Assembly: GCF_020171845.1 (NCBI RefSeq)
Contig: NZ_JAIVAM010000007.1
Coordinates: forward strand, 62,001-126,000
Direction of reading: 5' to 3'
Source: Cytobacillus kochii
GTDB taxonomy: Bacteria; Bacillota; Bacilli; Bacillales; Cytobacillaceae
Length of the DNA: 64,000 bases
Shown here: one piece after another, positions 23,027-32,486 of the stretch
How positions within the stretch are numbered: position 1 is the stretch's first letter
How the letters are laid out: each line of letters starts with the position of its first letter
The notes under the pieces: generated by a model
Seen by the model: only the letters and a program-made list of their open reading frames with translations
The model's database searches: none
What the model was told of the DNA's origin: nothing
Made by a program: the position numbers and the translations under genes

Positions 23027-26000
23027 CTATTCAATTGGTGTTAAACCAATTAATCGAAGAAAATATTCAAGGTCTTTGTTACCGATTTTTTCTTTTGGTT
23101 GTTTCGATTCAGCATCAGGACCTTTCGTTAAGAAATTCTTTTCTGTTATTCTTATGTCTAATTCATCGACAATTCCGTCTTGATTAATATCTTCTTTCTT
23201 CTTCGAGGTATCTTCATCTCCATATGCATCAACGATTTTTCGAATGTCTTTAATATCAATGACCTTATCACCATTCACATCACCGGCTAATCCTAGTTTT
23301 GGACGGATGGTTTGATGTTGACCAATGAGTTCGCCATCGATTTTCTTACCAGGCACAAAAGTTGTGGCGCTCTTTAGGTGGCCTGGTGCTTCAATAACTA
23401 ACGTATAATCCTGACTGCTCGCTGGAATTCCTTTTACAGTGAATTGTCCATGATCATCCAGCGTACCTTTATAATTCTTACCTGAACGTGTTTGAGCATA
23501 CACTTTAATACCTAAATCGTTTGCTTCTCCAACGCGGTTAAAATATCCTTCCTCACTATTAAAGGCTTCTAAGTTTACTGAGCCTGAAACAGTCGTATGT
23601 TTAGAAATCACATCAAATGAATCGATACTATAATAAGGAATATCAACTTGTTGCTCGTCTTTTTTTGTATACTTTCCATTTACTACTTCAAAGCTACTTG
23701 TTTTAGCATAATAAGCATCATCTTTCAACTTAAATGTCACATCAATTAATGGCATATCCCCATCTAGCCCATCAAAAGCTTTTCCAGATAAAGCAGTATT
23801 TAATGTAACCGTACTATTCCAAATATCACTTTTTTCTACTACCGGTTTAGCTAAATTCACTTTAATGCCCTTTTGTTTTGTGTATTGCTCTATCTCTTTC
23901 GTCAAGTTTGCCTTTTTGAAATCATATAAGTCATGTTGGAAACTCACTTGCCATTCCCCTGACATCATATCTTGAACATTGTTTAGCGAAAGAGTCATTG
24001 TAATATTGTCTTTTTTCTTTATCGCTTCCTTATCATAACTAGCGGAAACATATGGAGTTCCTTCCTTCACAAAAATATAGTTCTCCATCTTAACAGCTGT
24101 CGCTAAATCGGAAGTGGCTAACCGTAAATATAACTCTTGATTTTCAATATCACTTTTTTCAATGCCAAATTTCACAATTCCTTCTGCATCAATTGGGAAT
24201 GTTCTTGCAAAATAAGCGTATTTAGACGTGTCAAAATACATCGTATTAGATGATTGATCGTACGGTAAACCTTTTTCATTTAATAGTCCGATTGTTTCAT
24301 CTTCTACTTTACCATGCACATAAAATGCCTCTTCCCCATCCTCGACTGTAAACATCGAGTCATTCAGTTCATACACACCTGGCTCGTGATCCCACTCAAT
24401 CTCAGGTGCGGTATTGTCAATGATTGCTGGTGCGTCAACTGTATACGTTTTTCCACTATCATCCTTCGCTAAAATGACTATTTCATAGTCTCCCTCTGGT
24501 AATTTTACGTATTCTTCAGCAATTGGCTGATTAGGGTCTTTCGTAAATGGCAACATTGCTCCTGTAAACATATACAGCAAGAAATATTCTCGATCTGGCA
24601 TCATATTCTCAGCATTTAGCGAACCAATATATCCGAGTGCCTCACCTGACTGACTATCTTTCACGATCACGTCGATGCTTTCCATTGGACTTTTCAAAGT
24701 AAATAATCCGTTAATAATTGGATAGTAGTTTTGCCAAAACCCAACATCATTCGCTAGTGTTGGTCGATCCGTTTCAAAAGAATCAATTCCTTTATCTGTA
24801 ACAAAGATGGAAAAAGGAATTTGATATTTCTCTTGGGCATCCTCTTGATTACTTATACGAATATAGCCTTCATATGCACCCGGCTTCGCATTCGCTGGTA
24901 CATTGATGGTGGCGTTTAGCGTTTTTTCTTTCCCTTTACCGACTGTAACAGACTTCTTCGTTTTTAAAGTGACCTTATTTTCTTTTGCATTTTCGACCCC
25001 ATCAATCGATTGATTAAACTCTACTGTAAGGTCATAAGATTTTTTCTTACCGCTATTTTTGATTACTATATCTTTAGAGTGGTTAATCGCTTCACCATCA
25101 TCACGTAAATAATCCCTACCAAATGCTATAGAAGCTGTCTCTTCATCTATAACAACGGTACCTTCTCCCTCCATCATTTCCGTTTCATCAAGTACTTTAA
25201 TTGTCGTTTCAGCATGTACAGATGCATAGGCATTGATTCTTCCTGCTCCAACTTCATTCACTGAATAATCGCCATTCAGGTCGACTGAGTTATTCATCAA
25301 TACTTCCTTCACTTCGAAAGGGTCATAAGCTTCATTTTCTTGAAGAATCAATGCTGCTACACCTGCTACATGAGGTGTTGCCATCGACGTTCCTTGCATT
25401 CTAGCATAGGCATTGTCATATGCGACTCCTTCTTCAGGACTATTGATATACTCTGGAATCGTCGAAAATATCGCTACTCCTGGCGCCACAACGTCTGGTT
25501 TAATATCATAGTTTCCATTCACCGGACCTCTTGAACTAAAGTCAGCTAAATGATCTCCCTCTGTTGTCGTTTCATCAAGATTTGTTAAAGTGATTTTATT
25601 GACTCCACTCGCTTTCAATTTCTCTCCATCTTCTTTTGACAGGCGGAAAGATGGGAGATATTCACTTCCTTCTCCCAAGTAGGATGGGATTTGCCCTTCT
25701 TCATTGTTATAGATAATAACAGCTATTGCTCCTGCATCTTTCGCATGTTTAATTTTCTCATCAAATGTCAAAGTGCCTCTTTCAATTAATGCGATTTTCC
25801 CTTTCACATCTAACCCTTGGAAATCCGTCTCTTGGCCAATCCCAGCTTCAACAATCGGTAACTCTTTACCTTCTAGTAATGCCAACTTATCAGAAAAATT
25901 CTTCGCTAGTAACATTAAGGATAGTTTTTGTCCTTTAACGGTTACATCTAAAGTCGGGATACTCATATCGGAGTCACTTGCCCCTACAGTAATACCTAAA

Positions 26001-27223
26001 GCAGCTGTACCAGGTGAACCGAGTGTTTTTTCATCTGGACCTGCATTTCCTGCAGCCACTACCGCAACAACCCCAGAAAGCATCGCTTGGTTTATCGCAA
26101 TAGAGGTCGGGTCTAGTGGGTCATTGACAGAAGTTCCAAGTGATAAATTCATTACATCCATTTCATCTGCAACTGCTTTATCAATACCAGCCATAACATC
26201 TTCGTTACTTCCAGATCCGTATGGACCTAGCACTCTATAATTATATAAATCAACTTCTGGTGCTACCCCGGTTACAGCATAATCTACAGTGTTATCAGGG
26301 TTTGCTGCTATCGTTCCTGATACGTGAGTGCCATGAGATGTATAATAAGTCGCTCCACCGTATTCTTCAGGATACCCTTCATCATTTCCAACCCAATCTT
26401 CATAGGTTGTTTCCATTGGGTCAGCATCATTATCAACAAAATCCCAGCCTTTAACTGAAGATGGCTCTACCTCAGCAGGATTCTCGCCATCGGTATAGCG
26501 ATATCCTTTATAAGCATCCATTAAATCAGGATGGTTATAATCAATTCCTGTATCGATTACACCGACTTTAATGCCTTCTCCCTTAATATTTTCATCATGC
26601 AATTGATCCACCCCAATTTGAGGTACACTATCAGCCATTTTCGGACTAACCTTCTCATCTTCACTAGGTAAATCTAATTTGATTTCTTTGTTACTCCATA
26701 TTCTTTTTACTTCATCAGAGGCAAGTAATGATTGAATAGCCGTACCAGGTAAAGTCATTGATACCCCATTAAAAGCGTGTTTGTATTCATGAATGATCTC
26801 AAGCTTATTGGCATCAAACTTATCAATAGATTTTTTCTTTTTCATTGAGGATATAAATGTTGAAAAGGATTTATGAGAAGCCTCAACTTGCTGTTCTGCA
26901 TTATTAACCGCTTTTTGCTTACCTAATAAAAGTTGCTGTTTAACAGCCACTTTTGCTGGAAGTGTTTTAAATTCTACAATAACAGAAACTAATTCTGCAC
27001 TATCCTGCTTAATATCTGGAGAAATTGTAAATGTTGGTGACGCATTTAATTCATTCAAAGTCGCTCTTTCTTCTTTGGATAAACCACTGAGCATAGATTC
27101 AATCTGTTTCATATTGAACTTATCATTCTCAGCTGCCATTGAATGACTAGGTACACTGAACGAAAATATCATACCAGCGGCCATCGTCAACGTAAGTAAC
27201 GGCTTTAGCTTTTTAAACTTCAT
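23027..27223 (-). CDS. secreted subtilisin-like serine protease with cohesin-like and dockerin-like regions
   Basis: A 1398-residue S8 protease, much larger than typical Bacillus subtilisins. Order: Sec signal peptide (1-31, ending SHSMAAEN), inhibitor I9 propeptide (about 75-185), S8 catalytic domain with Asp224 (VIDTGID), His297 (SHGTHVSG), oxyanion Asn393 (AAGNAGP) and Ser613 (GTSMATPH). A PA insert lies at about 450-555 inside the catalytic domain, as in Vpr. Beta-sandwich regions follow, then a cohesin-like stretch at about 1057-1195, a carboxypeptidase-regulatory-like fold (about 1210-1290) and two EF-hand-like dockerin loops (DVNGDKVIDIKD and DINQDGIVDELD, 1315-1350). No sortase motif. 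It is secreted and probably self-processed. Confidence 0.93.
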   Translation of the reverse strand: MKFKKLKPLLTLTMAAGMIFSFSVPSHSMAAENDKFNMKQIESMLSGLSKEERATLNELNASPTFTISPDIKQDSAELVSVIVEFKTLPAKVAVKQQLLLGKQKAVNNAEQQVEASHKSFSTFISSMKKKKSIDKFDANKLEIIHEYKHAFNGVSMTLPGTAIQSLLASDEVKRIWSNKEIKLDLPSEDEKVSPKMADSVPQIGVDQLHDENIKGEGIKVGVIDTGIDYNHPDLMDAYKGYRYTDGENPAEVEPSSVKGWDFVDNDADPMETTYEDWVGNDEGYPEEYGGATYYTSHGTHVSGTIAANPDNTVDYAVTGVAPEVDLYNYRVLGPYGSGSNEDVMAGIDKAVADEMDVMNLSLGTSVNDPLDPTSIAINQAMLSGVVAVVAAGNAGPDEKTLGSPGTAALGITVGASDSDMSIPTLDVTVKGQKLSLMLLAKNFSDKLALLEGKELPIVEAGIGQETDFQGLDVKGKIALIERGTLTFDEKIKHAKDAGAIAVIIYNNEEGQIPSYLGEGSEYLPSFRLSKEDGEKLKASGVNKITLTNLDETTTEGDHLADFSSRGPVNGNYDIKPDVVAPGVAIFSTIPEYINSPEEGVAYDNAYARMQGTSMATPHVAGVAALILQENEAYDPFEVKEVLMNNSVDLNGDYSVNEVGAGRINAYASVHAETTIKVLDETEMMEGEGTVVIDEETASIAFGRDYLRDDGEAINHSKDIVIKNSGKKKSYDLTVEFNQSIDGVENAKENKVTLKTKKSVTVGKGKEKTLNATINVPANAKPGAYEGYIRISNQEDAQEKYQIPFSIFVTDKGIDSFETDRPTLANDVGFWQNYYPIINGLFTLKSPMESIDVIVKDSQSGEALGYIGSLNAENMMPDREYFLLYMFTGAMLPFTKDPNQPIAEEYVKLPEGDYEIVILAKDDSGKTYTVDAPAIIDNTAPEIEWDHEPGVYELNDSMFTVEDGEEAFYVHGKVEDETIGLLNEKGLPYDQSSNTMYFDTSKYAYFARTFPIDAEGIVKFGIEKSDIENQELYLRLATSDLATAVKMENYIFVKEGTPYVSASYDKEAIKKKDNITMTLSLNNVQDMMSGEWQVSFQHDLYDFKKANLTKEIEQYTKQKGIKVNLAKPVVEKSDIWNSTVTLNTALSGKAFDGLDGDMPLIDVTFKLKDDAYYAKTSSFEVVNGKYTKKDEQQVDIPYYSIDSFDVISKHTTVSGSVNLEAFNSEEGYFNRVGEANDLGIKVYAQTRSGKNYKGTLDDHGQFTVKGIPASSQDYTLVIEAPGHLKSATTFVPGKKIDGELIGQHQTIRPKLGLAGDVNGDKVIDIKDIRKIVDAYGDEDTSKKKEDINQDGIVDELDIRITEKNFLTKGPDAESKQPKEKIGNKDLEYFLRLIGLTPIE

Positions 27224-27618
27224 AACTCCACCCCTATTTTTTGAAAATTTATTATTTTTATAATTTAATGATAGGTTGTGAAGTTATTACTTGTAAATTG
27301 GGGTAATATTTTTAGGTACTTCGGTACAAAAAAGCGAAGAATTTGTCGAAAAAAGAAAACAAACGGACCATTTTCGGTTATTTTTTTGCGGCTCCTTGCG
27401 TTTTTTAGTGAGATGTTTGACGGAATTACCCCAACACAAAAAAACACATCTAACTTGAGATATGCTAGTTCTAGTTTTTATGAAGATGTATACATGAGAA
27501 TTGCTAAAGACAGCTGAAAAGGAACAGTTTCAGCTTTACTATCACTTTCCGGCGCTAAAATGGCTGTATGATTGTTTTTTGTTTTCTAGTACCTATCTTA
27601 TGAAGATTATTTAGTGCT
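27224..27618. other. regulatory-looking gap upstream of the protease
   Basis: No convincing gene. A 10-bp inverted repeat, TTGGGGTAAT (27298-27307) and ATTACCCCAA (27425-27434), brackets 117 bp. Inside lie a GTAC-TTCG-GTAC mini-hairpin and TTTGTCGAAAAA (27342-27353), which contains the Spo0A-box consensus TGTCGAA. A hairpin AGCTGAAA/TTTCAGCT is near 27510. Binding by Spo0A is inferred only. Confidence 0.4.
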
Positions 27619-27894
27619 TTATATTGAGTTATATCTTTCAATCGCTTCTACAATCAATTTATTTCCTTTTTCCACTTCCTCCTTTGAAAGAGCATTGTCT
27701 TTTTTTGCTTCAATTAAATTGAATTTCATACTTTCAATTGTGACTAATGATGTCATTTTTTTGTATTGGTTTTTGGAGTATCCGAGGTTTAAGTAATCAA
27801 TTAACTCTGGAACACCATCTAGTGTAGGAATATATTCAAACAAATTTTCTTCATATCTATCAGGAAGTTGAATACTTAATAATTTTTCTCTCAT
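27619..27894 (-). CDS. hypothetical small soluble protein
   Basis: A 91-residue acidic protein (MREKLLSIQLPDRYEENLFEYIPTL) with predicted helices and no signal or membrane segment. Ribosome site AAAGAGATG is moderate. Its size and makeup would fit an immunity-type protein, but no toxin gene is adjacent. I do not recognise it. Confidence 0.6.
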   Translation of the reverse strand: MREKLLSIQLPDRYEENLFEYIPTLDGVPELIDYLNLGYSKNQYKKMTSLVTIESMKFNLIEAKKDNALSKEEVEKGNKLIVEAIERYNSI

Positions 27895-28084
27895 ACAATC
27901 ATCTCTTTTTAAATTTTTTATTATAAAATTTAGAAACCTATTTTTATTGTTTGCAGAACAAATTATTCGAGAATTTTTCTCATCTCAACTCATTTAAGGG
28001 TTCCGGCGATTCCCAACTTTTTATGCATAGACTAAGGTGTTATCGGTAAGAGTATAATTATCTACTTATTGGAGGTATAGTTGA

Positions 28085-28537
28085 ATGTTTACCCATATTT
28101 TCTTGTGGACTATGTTGATTCTACCTTGGTTCTTTCTCCTTTTTTTAGATACTAAAAGGGTAAAGTCCTTCATTCCCGGTGGATTAGTAAGTGCCCTGCT
28201 TTTAACAATAGTATTTCAACTATATCAAAGATATCATCTAGTTGAAGTTGTGCAAACCATTTTCCCATTAACTAATACAACTCCTTTTGTCTACGGCTTA
28301 TACATTGTCTTACCTACTATTTTTCTATACTTTACATTTGGTAACTTTTGGATTTATATAACAATTAATACAATTAGCGATGCAGTCTTTTCTTTTGGTA
28401 TCATGAACCTTTATGAATATTTCGGGATTTATAAAATGGATGATTCTATCCATATCATCATTTTTATCACTTGTATTATTTGTGCTTCACTCATTTACTT
28501 ATTTCAAAAGTGGCAGTATATTGATCCATACAAATGA
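28085..28537 (+). CDS. CBO0543-like membrane protein
   Basis: A 150-residue protein with four to five hydrophobic helices and the layout of the small CBO0543-type membrane family of Bacilli. An early helix is followed by DTKRVKSFIPGGL, then a late FGIMNLYEYFGIYK stretch. GGAGGT precedes ATG. A related gene lies at 30622. Function unknown. A terminator follows. Confidence 0.75.
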   Translation: MFTHIFLWTMLILPWFFLLFLDTKRVKSFIPGGLVSALLLTIVFQLYQRYHLVEVVQTIFPLTNTTPFVYGLYIVLPTIFLYFTFGNFWIYITINTISDAVFSFGIMNLYEYFGIYKMDDSIHIIIFITCIICASLIYLFQKWQYIDPYK

Positions 28538-28557
28538 GAAGTTAATCAAGGTACTAT

Positions 28558-28582
28558 AGAGCCAATCGGCTCTTCTTTTATT
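28558..28582 (+). terminator. terminator after the first CBO0543-like gene
   Basis: Arms AGAGCC and GGCTCT with a 4-base loop, followed by TCTTTTATT. Confidence 0.7.
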
Positions 28583-28739
28583 CATTTATTTTGAAAAAGT
28601 TAACGATTCCCAATATTGTAGACTTTTTCCCTAGAGCCTTTAGTCTCCTTTTCAGTGTTTCTAATAGATATTGCTTTCTTTGTCTCCTTTTCATTTATAT
28701 AATACTTTTAATAAATGGAGAAGTTGAGGTGTAGAATAG

Positions 28740-28994
28740 ATGAAATATCTTCAAGAAAAAATGCATTTATTAGGAGAAAGACACTCAAATGTATACATTA
28801 TTAAAACTCCAGAAGAAAAATATATTGTCTCTATTCCTGATCTCCATTGGTCAGCACAAATAGGCTGTTTAGAGGAATTCCAACAAAAAGTGGAATACCT
28901 CAATGATTCACTCTCATTTCACCTTTATGAAGGCAATTCATACGAGCTAGCCTATAGACTGTCCAAGCTTACTGAATTAAACATATTTCGTTAA
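28740..28994 (+). CDS. hypothetical small soluble protein
   Basis: An 84-residue protein with an N-terminal beta-rich half (NVYIIKTPEEKYIVSIPDLHW) and a helical C-terminal half. No known motif. GAGGTG lies 10 bases upstream of ATG. It may be co-transcribed with the tiny membrane gene that follows. Unrecognised. Confidence 0.65.
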   Translation: MKYLQEKMHLLGERHSNVYIIKTPEEKYIVSIPDLHWSAQIGCLEEFQQKVEYLNDSLSFHLYEGNSYELAYRLSKLTELNIFR

Positions 28995-29047
28995 CCTTCG
29001 TATAAAAATTTATCAATTAAATACACTAAGGAGAAAATTGTCTGTAG

Positions 29048-29221
29048 GTGATTATTTTCTTCTATTCAAATGAAATATTCGGCATGCTCATTTTCGGGGG
29101 ATTACTAGCCCCAACTTCATTATTCCTTTTTAAAAAAATTCATTATGGCATAGTTATAGCAGCCATGTACATAAATATCTTGGTTGTAATGTTTCTCTTT
29201 AGCGTTCTTATAGATTTATAA
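29048..29221 (+). CDS. possible 57-residue membrane protein
   Basis: A short GTG-started frame (VIIFFYSNEIFGMLIFGGLL and on) with two hydrophobic helices separated by FKKIHYG and no charged residues inside them. AAGGAG lies 14 bases upstream, which is long, so the start is uncertain. Neighbours are other small membrane proteins, which adds some support. Confidence 0.45.
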   Translation: MIIFFYSNEIFGMLIFGGLLAPTSLFLFKKIHYGIVIAAMYINILVVMFLFSVLIDL

Positions 29222-29646
29222 ATGAATTTTCAACCTTTTTGATGAAACATCATTATTTAACCCCAGCATTAAAATGATTGAACATAAAATACAATGGTTA
29301 CATTGGTTTGCCAACCAATGATCCCTTCCCAGAATGCATCCCTCACGCTCGCTGTTCTTTTCTTTACTCATCCTTTCTGCATGATAAAATTGCATAATAA
29401 GAGTAGTTTCATCGGAATTTCATTTAAAGAAGAGTCAATGCATGACTCTTCTTTTTTGTTCACATTTTGTGTTTTTTTTGGTTAGTTTTTTAAAAAATGT
29501 GGGCTAAAGCCTTGATTTCACAAAGAAAGATTTCTCCCCAGATGCGCTTTTTAAATGGATAAATGGATAAATGGATAAAACGATTTTTTTAACACAAAAT
29601 AGATTTATTATTAGAATTTACAACTCAAAAACGGAGGAATACATTA
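29222..29646. other. gene-free gap with a terminator-like hairpin and a short direct repeat
   Basis: Arms AAGAGTCA and TGACTCTT (29427-29457) are followed by TCTTTTTT, with A-runs on the other side, so it could act both ways. Near 29550-29577 an 8-base motif (ATAAATGG) is repeated three to four times just before the catalase leader. No gene is supported. Confidence 0.5.
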
Positions 29647-30504
29647 ATGTATTTTTACAAAGAAGATTTAATTAATATGATCGTTCCTGATAAACCAGAT
29701 CCACATGCAGCCAAGGTGCTTCAAGAAGCTCTAGGTGGACAATTTGGAGAAATACGTACAATGATGCAATATTCATTTCAAAGTGCCAACTTCAGAGGAA
29801 AAGCAAAAAAATATCGAGACCTATTAAGAGGGGTATTTATAGAAGAGCTTAGTCATATAGAATTAGTACAATCGACAATAAATCAACTTTTAAATGGTGC
29901 TGGTGGTTCTAGCCCAGGTAACCAAGCATTTGATAATGCTCCGTTAGATGATGTTATTCAAGATGGGGCAAATCCCCATCATTTCATTATAGGTGCTAAA
30001 GCATCCTTACCAGTTGATGCAGGAGGTAACCCATGGAATGGTTCCTGGGTTTATGACCACGGTAATTTAGTAGCAAATTTAATCAATAATGTTTCATTAG
30101 AATCAACTGGTGTACTTCAAAAATCAAGAATTTATGAGATGAGCAGTAATAAAACTCTAAGAGAAACAGTAGCTTTTCTTATGGTTAGAGATAATGCGCA
30201 TCAAAATGCTTTTGCAAAAGCATTAGAAACATTAGGAGTCGATTGGGGAAAAATCTTCCCTGTTCCTAACTACGACTTGAATAAATATCCTGAATGTAAG
30301 AAATATGTTGATATGGGCTTTCACAACGCCCAATTTAATTTCCGTTTAGATGATACACTTATTGGGGAAGTATTCACTGGAACAACACCTAGTAGGAATG
30401 GTGGAGACCTTTCAGTTACTGAACCACCTAAAGGGTTTCCTGTGCCAACAATGCCCGATATGCCAAATGAACATGCACCAGGTTTATATGATTTAGATAA
30501 TTAG
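29647..30504 (+). CDS. manganese catalase
   Basis: A 285-residue non-haem catalase that disproportionates hydrogen peroxide at a dimanganese site. Ligands of the family are in place: Glu35 (GEIRTMMQY), Glu67 and His70 (EELSHIE), Glu152 (SLESTGV) and His185 (DNAHQNAF). It is similar in type to YdbD of B. subtilis. GGAGG precedes ATG. It is monocistronic, with its own terminator overlapping the stop codon. Confidence 0.95.
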   Translation: MYFYKEDLINMIVPDKPDPHAAKVLQEALGGQFGEIRTMMQYSFQSANFRGKAKKYRDLLRGVFIEELSHIELVQSTINQLLNGAGGSSPGNQAFDNAPLDDVIQDGANPHHFIIGAKASLPVDAGGNPWNGSWVYDHGNLVANLINNVSLESTGVLQKSRIYEMSSNKTLRETVAFLMVRDNAHQNAFAKALETLGVDWGKIFPVPNYDLNKYPECKKYVDMGFHNAQFNFRLDDTLIGEVFTGTTPSRNGGDLSVTEPPKGFPVPTMPDMPNEHAPGLYDLDN

Positions 30505-30526
30505 GGCCTTTATAGGCTCTTTTTAT
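30503..30526 (+). terminator. catalase terminator
   Basis: Arms AGGGCCT and AGGCTCT (one G-T pair) with a 4-base loop, followed by TTTTTATTT. The 5' arm overlaps the TAG stop. Confidence 0.75.
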
Positions 30527-30621
30527 TTGTTTTCGATAATATCGTTCAAACCTTCTATTAACTAAACCTGTATAAATTAGTTAACATCCACATAATCTAA
30601 AGGAAAATAGAGGTGAAGTGA

Positions 30622-31089
30622 ATGCTTGCTAATTTTTTTAGAATATTTAATGCAATTGTATTATGGTTAATCGTTATTATTTTTCTACCTAAAAATTCGT
30701 TTAAAAGATTTTTACCAGTGACATTATTTTGCTCTTTTCTTTTACTCATTGTCGAAATGTTAAGTCCAATATTTAATTGGTGGACAGTAAAAGGTGGTTA
30801 TAAATTTATGTTATTTGATGCATTAGCATTTATTTTAGGACCATTCTTCACGATAAATTTATGGGTGTTTCACTTTACTTATGGCAAATTCCCCTTATAT
30901 GCGACTACCAATTTAATTATGGATGTTATTTTTGCCTATCTCTTAACTCCTCTTTTCGAAAAGATTGGACACTTTAAACTCAAAAAATTCACAAGAACTG
31001 GAATACTTATCCTTTATTATTTCCTTTCTCTTTTGAATTATGGCTTTCAAAAATACATTGAAAAACCGGTAGAACCTATCGAAAATTAA
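30622..31089 (+). CDS. CBO0543-like membrane protein, second copy
   Basis: A 155-residue protein with four to five hydrophobic helices, related in layout to the gene at 28085: an early hydrophobic helix, PKNSFKRFLPVTLF, a central GPFFTINLWVFHFTYGKFPLY and a late LLTPLFEKIGHFKL. GAGGTGAAGTG precedes ATG. Function unknown. The two copies flank the catalase and small genes. Confidence 0.75.
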   Translation: MLANFFRIFNAIVLWLIVIIFLPKNSFKRFLPVTLFCSFLLLIVEMLSPIFNWWTVKGGYKFMLFDALAFILGPFFTINLWVFHFTYGKFPLYATTNLIMDVIFAYLLTPLFEKIGHFKLKKFTRTGILILYYFLSLLNYGFQKYIEKPVEPIEN

Positions 31090-31526
31090 GGATCTAGTAG
31101 AAGGCTATTGCACACTTTTTCATGTAGCTTAAATATTTAGTTGTTACATGCATTGTATTTTATTTAGATAAACATACCATAGGGCTCTTTTACCTTTTGA
31201 CCATCTTTTTTCTGGTAGATCGCTTATGTACAACTTTTGAGAATTGCTCTTGAGATTGGTGAATTTTAGAAAACATATTGTAATAACTCTTAAACTCCCC
31301 TTTCCTTCAATTATCTTTTCAATTTTTTTCACCTCAAATATTAAAACTAACCTTCTTTTAAGCATTAGCGATAATCTATATGTAGGAATATTAAGAATAA
31401 TTAAAGGATAATCGATTGATGAATTTCCGATTTGGATAAATAAAATAGGAGATTTTTAACTTCGTCGGACAAAAGTCGGACAAAAATTAAACATCTCCCA
31501 TAATCCCTTATATTATAAGCATGTAG
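31090..31526. other. gene-free gap before tRNA-Arg
   Basis: AT-rich sequence. The only open frames are short, lack ribosome sites and do not look like proteins. No promoter or terminator could be supported here. Confidence 0.5.
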
Positions 31527-31598
31527 CGCCCTCGGAGGGAATCGAACCCCCATTTTAAGAACCGGAATCTTACGTGCTATCCGTTGCACCACGAGGGC
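31527..31598 (-). tRNA. tRNA-Arg (anticodon CCG)
   Basis: A full cloverleaf on the minus strand: acceptor GCCCTCG/CGAGGGC with discriminator G, D-arm GTGC-GCAC, anticodon stem TAAGA/TCTTA with loop TTCCGGT (anticodon CCG, reads CGG), T-arm GGGGG-TTCGATT-CCCTC. CCA is not encoded. The position next to clpP matches B. subtilis. Confidence 0.96.
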
Positions 31599-31776
31599 AT
31601 TTTTCATATGTAGGAACACGTTTTTCTTGGTGTTACGAATATTAATTATATGGGAAAAACCCTTTATATGCAAGCATTCGTTGTTTAAAAGCAAAAATTT
31701 GTGGGTATCATGGATACGAGGAAATCAACTTAGAAAAAAATGTCGAATAATTCTCTTGAAATAATCAAGCGATTCG

Positions 31777-31806
31777 TTTGACCTTAATTGACCAACCATG
31801 TATGAT
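31777..31806 (+). promoter_or_regulatory. clpP promoter with CtsR operator
   Basis: -35 TTGACC (31778-31783), 17-base spacer, -10 TATGAT (31801-31806). The heptad pair TTTGACC-TTA-ATTGACC (31777-31793) is the CtsR box (reverse GGTCAAT-TAA-GGTCAAA) and covers the -35. Heat or protein stress should therefore derepress clpP. Confidence 0.88.
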
Positions 31807-31885
31807 GAAACTACATACATTTACCAATGGCGAGGTATAAAATACCTTTCCAAAACTTTTTTGACCTTTAAAGGAGGAATTGGAA

Positions 31886-32485
31886 ATGAACTTAATCCCT
31901 ACAGTAATCGAACAAACAAACCGAGGGGAACGCGCTTATGACATTTACTCTCGCCTATTAAAAGATCGCATTATTATGTTAGGCAGTGCGATTGACGATA
32001 ATGTGGCTAACTCAATTGTGGCACAGCTATTATTCTTAGAAGCAGATAATCCTGAAAAGGACATCACGCTTTATATTAATAGTCCAGGTGGAAGTATCAC
32101 TGCTGGTATGGCTATCTATGATACGATGCAATACATCAAACCAAATGTTTCAACAATCTGTACTGGTATGGCTGCATCCATGGGTGCATTCTTACTAGCA
32201 GCTGGTGAAAAAGGGAAACGTTTTGCGCTTCCAAACAGTGAAGTCATGATTCACCAACCACTAGGTGGCGCTCAAGGGCAAGCAACTGAAATCGAGATTG
32301 CTGCTAAACGCATCCTATTCTTACGTGAAAAATTGAACCAAATTCTAGCTGAACGTACTGGTCAACCTTTAGATGTTATTTCTAAAGACACAGATCGTGA
32401 TAACTTCATGACTGCAGAAAGAGCACTAGAATATGGTCTTATCGACAAAATCATTACAAACAATACACCAGAAGAGAAAAAATAA
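31886..32485 (+). CDS. clpP: ATP-dependent Clp protease proteolytic subunit
   Basis: A 199-residue serine peptidase that forms the tetradecameric ClpP barrel and works with ClpX, ClpC or ClpE. Catalytic Ser lies in GMAASMGAF (near 98), His in MIHQPLGG (near 123), Asp in SKDTDRDNF (near 172). ATG at 31886 has AAAGGAGG 8 bases upstream; an in-frame TTG at 31880 is too close to that site. It is the only gene of its unit and one of the few plus-strand housekeeping genes here. Confidence 0.97.
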   Translation: MNLIPTVIEQTNRGERAYDIYSRLLKDRIIMLGSAIDDNVANSIVAQLLFLEADNPEKDITLYINSPGGSITAGMAIYDTMQYIKPNVSTICTGMAASMGAFLLAAGEKGKRFALPNSEVMIHQPLGGAQGQATEIEIAAKRILFLREKLNQILAERTGQPLDVISKDTDRDNFMTAERALEYGLIDKIITNNTPEEKK

Positions 32486-32486
32486 G

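Noticed and set aside
27278..27517. 79-codon plus-strand frame in the protease leader
   Set aside because: No ribosome site; a second frame overlaps on the other strand; regulatory-looking repeats explain the region better.
31144..31365. 73-codon minus-strand frame
   Set aside because: No ribosome site, and composition is that of random AT-rich DNA.
31401..31694. 97-codon minus-strand frame
   Set aside because: It overlaps the tRNA-Arg gene and lacks a ribosome site.
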